Source: Malus domestica (Eukaryota; Streptophyta; Magnoliopsida; Rosales; Rosaceae). From it: a stretch of DNA of 64,000 nt. Location: assembly GCF_042453785.1 (NCBI RefSeq), contig NC_091668.1:9134001-9198000 (forward strand), written 5' to 3'. Of this stretch, positions 62,019 through 64,000 are shown in pieces; the stretch's first letter is position 1; every line of letters begins with the position of its first letter. Position numbers and translations under genes: made by a program. Below the pieces are notes generated by a model. That model made no database searches, was not told the DNA's origin, and saw nothing but the letters and a program-made list of their open reading frames with translations.

Positions 62019-62480
62019 ATGATCACATGAGAGATAAGCATTAAGAAATAGAATAGCGGCAAGTTTGATGAATGCTTCTAATTAGACTACTTTCAAGTAC
62101 ATTAACAATATTGTACTAATGAATCCTAGCTATTCAGTCTAAAATATTTCAATTGAAGTAGTTTGTCATACTAATTAATATTTAAGTTAAAGTTTATAAA
62201 TATTTTTCTTTTAAAAATAAAGTATATTTAATAATTCACCTTTATTTTTAAAGAAAATTAAATTAATGGCACATCTTGTATTATACCCTTTTTGGTCATT
62301 TCACACAGTCACAGTTGTTTTACATAAAAGTTTACCAAACACTATAATACTGTTTTTTTTCCAAAAGTCCTTTTACAAAAAAGTTACCAAACATTCTGCT
62401 GTTTTATTTCACAACTGCTTATTCTCACAGCACAGCAGAAGCAGTTTTTTTTCAAAGCATAGCAATACCAAACTAGCTCG

Positions 62481-63615
62481 AAACCCTTTTATGATTTTTC
62501 TTTTATGTCTATTTTGTAATTGTTGCAATGAATAACTATTACTCATGCTTTGTTTGCATAAGTAACGTCTTCTTTATGAATGCCGATTCTTAGGACTTTG
62601 TAGTTGTAATCTGTCCGTTTGGATTTCGCATAATGGATGTTCTCTACCATTGACAAAAAAAAAAAAAAAAAAAAAAAACCATCGTCCGCATCATATACAA
62701 GTTTCCCTTCTATATTAACTTTACATATATTTGGTTGCAGTGTACAACATCCCATTGAATTTCTTGCTAACATTGTTTTGTCATAGGCTGATGTTTTTTA
62801 GGGGAGAATTGAAAATATTAGAATAACCAACATGAATGTACCCAAAGGTAAACTAACACGTTTTAAGAGATTAGGAGAGCTCATAACTAAGTTGAAAGTT
62901 GAGATGGCATGTCAGAAGAATGTCATCCTAATTATTCTGTTTGCTCCTACTTTCTTTTATCAACAATTATCATTTGTAAAATTTGAACTCAGCACTCCCT
63001 CTAGCAAAGCAGATCTACTCAGTATTGTTAGACTAAATGGTCATTGTGATGATATAACCTAATTTGGAATCTATTATCACACACGTCTTGTGATTTTAGA
63101 TTATTAGAGCACTTTGATAGTTGGTGCTTTTGATAACATTGATAATAGGCACATAGACATGCATCCAATTTTGTGCTCCAAAAAAGATTTAGATTAGTCT
63201 AAAGTGCCTAAGTGGGCTTCCACATACCACTTTTAGAAGTTTGAAATGCTTAAAAAGAGAGAAGAAAAAGCAGAATACCTTCGGGAAAAAAAAAAAAAAA
63301 AAAAAAGCATATGTGAACGTAGAAAATGAAGGCTGCATAATTAAAAGTCTCCCATCTAGTAACTAGACTACTTCATCATGTAAAAATTAAGAAAATAATT
63401 GTTCTTTTGAACACCAAACATGTTAATGGAGTAGTTAATAGGATAGTATAAGAGCCTAATGAGATTGTTCTTACGTAAACTTCTCAAATTATGTCTAATA
63501 ACAACACTTAAGTCAGTTGCAACTCGTCCAAGGTGTATGTTCTTAGCAAAATCCTTTTATCTAATACACATAGCTATATGCCGATATCGAAGCATATACT
63601 AATTTTTGGTTCACT
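62481..63615. other. Intergenic, 3' flank of the permease
   Basis: AT-rich with A runs at 62656-62679 and 63287-63306. No gene is supported; the right end is probably 3' UTR of the minus-strand permease. Confidence 0.5.
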
Positions 63616-64000
63616 TCACTCTTTAAATTGGAAGACCTTGTAGGCTTTGAGACCCTTATACAGACCATGAATGGCACCAGATGCTGCAGCCAAAGAAAGA
63701 AGCAAGCACAAAAAACTAAACAATTGGAGCCCAAACCATCTAATTGTACATTTCCCAATCTTGTTCTGCACAATGTGCATCTCCAACGGAATGTACACTA
63801 TGAGTGGCCAGTAGCCCAGGGCTCCAATAAGGCCAAGCATGTCGGAGAAGAAGGGCAGAGCTATGGCAAGAAACGAGACCAACACCCCATAGGCTGTCCT
63901 CCATGACAGCCTAAACATGTTGATGTTGAACTTTACCTTCCCTAGTCTGATTGGGATCTCCCTATTTATGAACTTGGACTTCGGCCACCTCCTTCTAGCC
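63616..64000 (-). CDS. Amino acid permease (AAP family), C-terminal exon, cut by window end
   Basis: The frame enters from the right edge (WPKSKFINREIPI) and ends at TGA 63616. FNINMFRLSWRTAYGVLVSF, then FFSDMLGLIGALGYWPLIVY, IPLEMHIVQNKI and LAAASGAIHGLYKGLKAYK are the hallmark last part of plant AAP-type amino acid/H+ symporters of the plasma membrane. About three of the usual eleven membrane segments are present. The rest lies beyond the window. Which AAP member it is cannot be told from this piece. No frameshift or stop is seen. Confidence 0.92.
   Translation of the reverse strand, partial: ARRRWPKSKFINREIPIRLGKVKFNINMFRLSWRTAYGVLVSFLAIALPFFSDMLGLIGALGYWPLIVYIPLEMHIVQNKIGKCTIRWFGLQLFSFLCLLLSLAAASGAIHGLYKGLKAYKVFQFKE

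Larger units (their letters stand above)
58703..62480 (+). mobile_element. Degraded PIF/Harbinger element, about 3.8 kb
   Basis: The left end GAAGTATTGTTTTGGTAATAAG is degenerate. The right 230 bases (from ATGGCACATCTTGTATTATA to CAATACCAAACTAGCTCG) match the right ends of the elements at 51271 and 57881. Inside are a transposase remnant (61733-62018), a nested long-inverted-repeat element (59450-60363), a (AC)n run near 61614 and short duplications (TTTGGTTAGATTTGGTTCC near 60910-60970). It is the only member here with transposase sequence and therefore links the MITEs to PIF/Harbinger. Confidence 0.65.

Overview
The window is nuclear DNA of a flowering plant, most likely a eudicot. The evidence is intron-split genes with GT/AG splice sites, Ty1-copia retrotransposons, Harbinger, hAT and Mutator-like elements, and plant families such as profilin, early nodulin 93, the plastid YBEY-HAD fusion, nuclear poly(A) polymerase, a subfamily XI LRR receptor kinase and an amino acid permease. 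A Rosaceae (apple or pear type) origin is my impression only. No bacterial operon, CRISPR array or RNA gene was seen.

Layout. 1-19 kb is a segmentally duplicated, transposon-rich block. A partial unit (A, 1-1.8 kb) is followed by two tandem units, B (5.60-10.16 kb) and C (10.17-19.0 kb). Each unit carries the last exon of profilin without the earlier exons. B and C also carry an unidentified glycine-rich gene. B holds a hAT element with 8-bp target duplications. C holds a nearly complete copia element with 260-bp LTRs and CGGAA duplications. The other units preserve the empty sites, so the order of events can be read. A 0.88-kb foldback repeat lies at 2.07-2.94 kb.

19-31.7 kb holds one good gene, ENOD93-like (21.1-23.1 kb), among gene debris: the first three exons of a CABIN1-like gene, three F-box remnants, a broken SKP1 copy, a copia fragment and several MITEs.

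32-43.8 kb holds two tandem genes for the chloroplast endoribonuclease YBEY fused to a HAD phosphatase. The first has 12 exons and looks intact. The second is broken by an in-frame stop, a frameshift and a copia element inserted in exon 1. That element has itself lost its RNase H region and nearly all of its 3' LTR.

45-54.6 kb is the gene-dense part: a nuclear poly(A) polymerase (+), convergent with an LRR receptor kinase resembling HSL3 (-), with a 376-bp Harbinger-type MITE between them. From 56.5 to 62.5 kb lie two larger relatives of that MITE. One carries what may be a captured SMAP1-like fragment. The other carries a frameshifted PIF/Harbinger transposase remnant and a nested long-inverted-repeat element. 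The window ends inside an amino acid permease on the minus strand.

The intact genes are unrelated housekeeping or signalling genes; I see no pathway or operon joining them. The main interest is the recent, layered history of duplication, insertion and decay.
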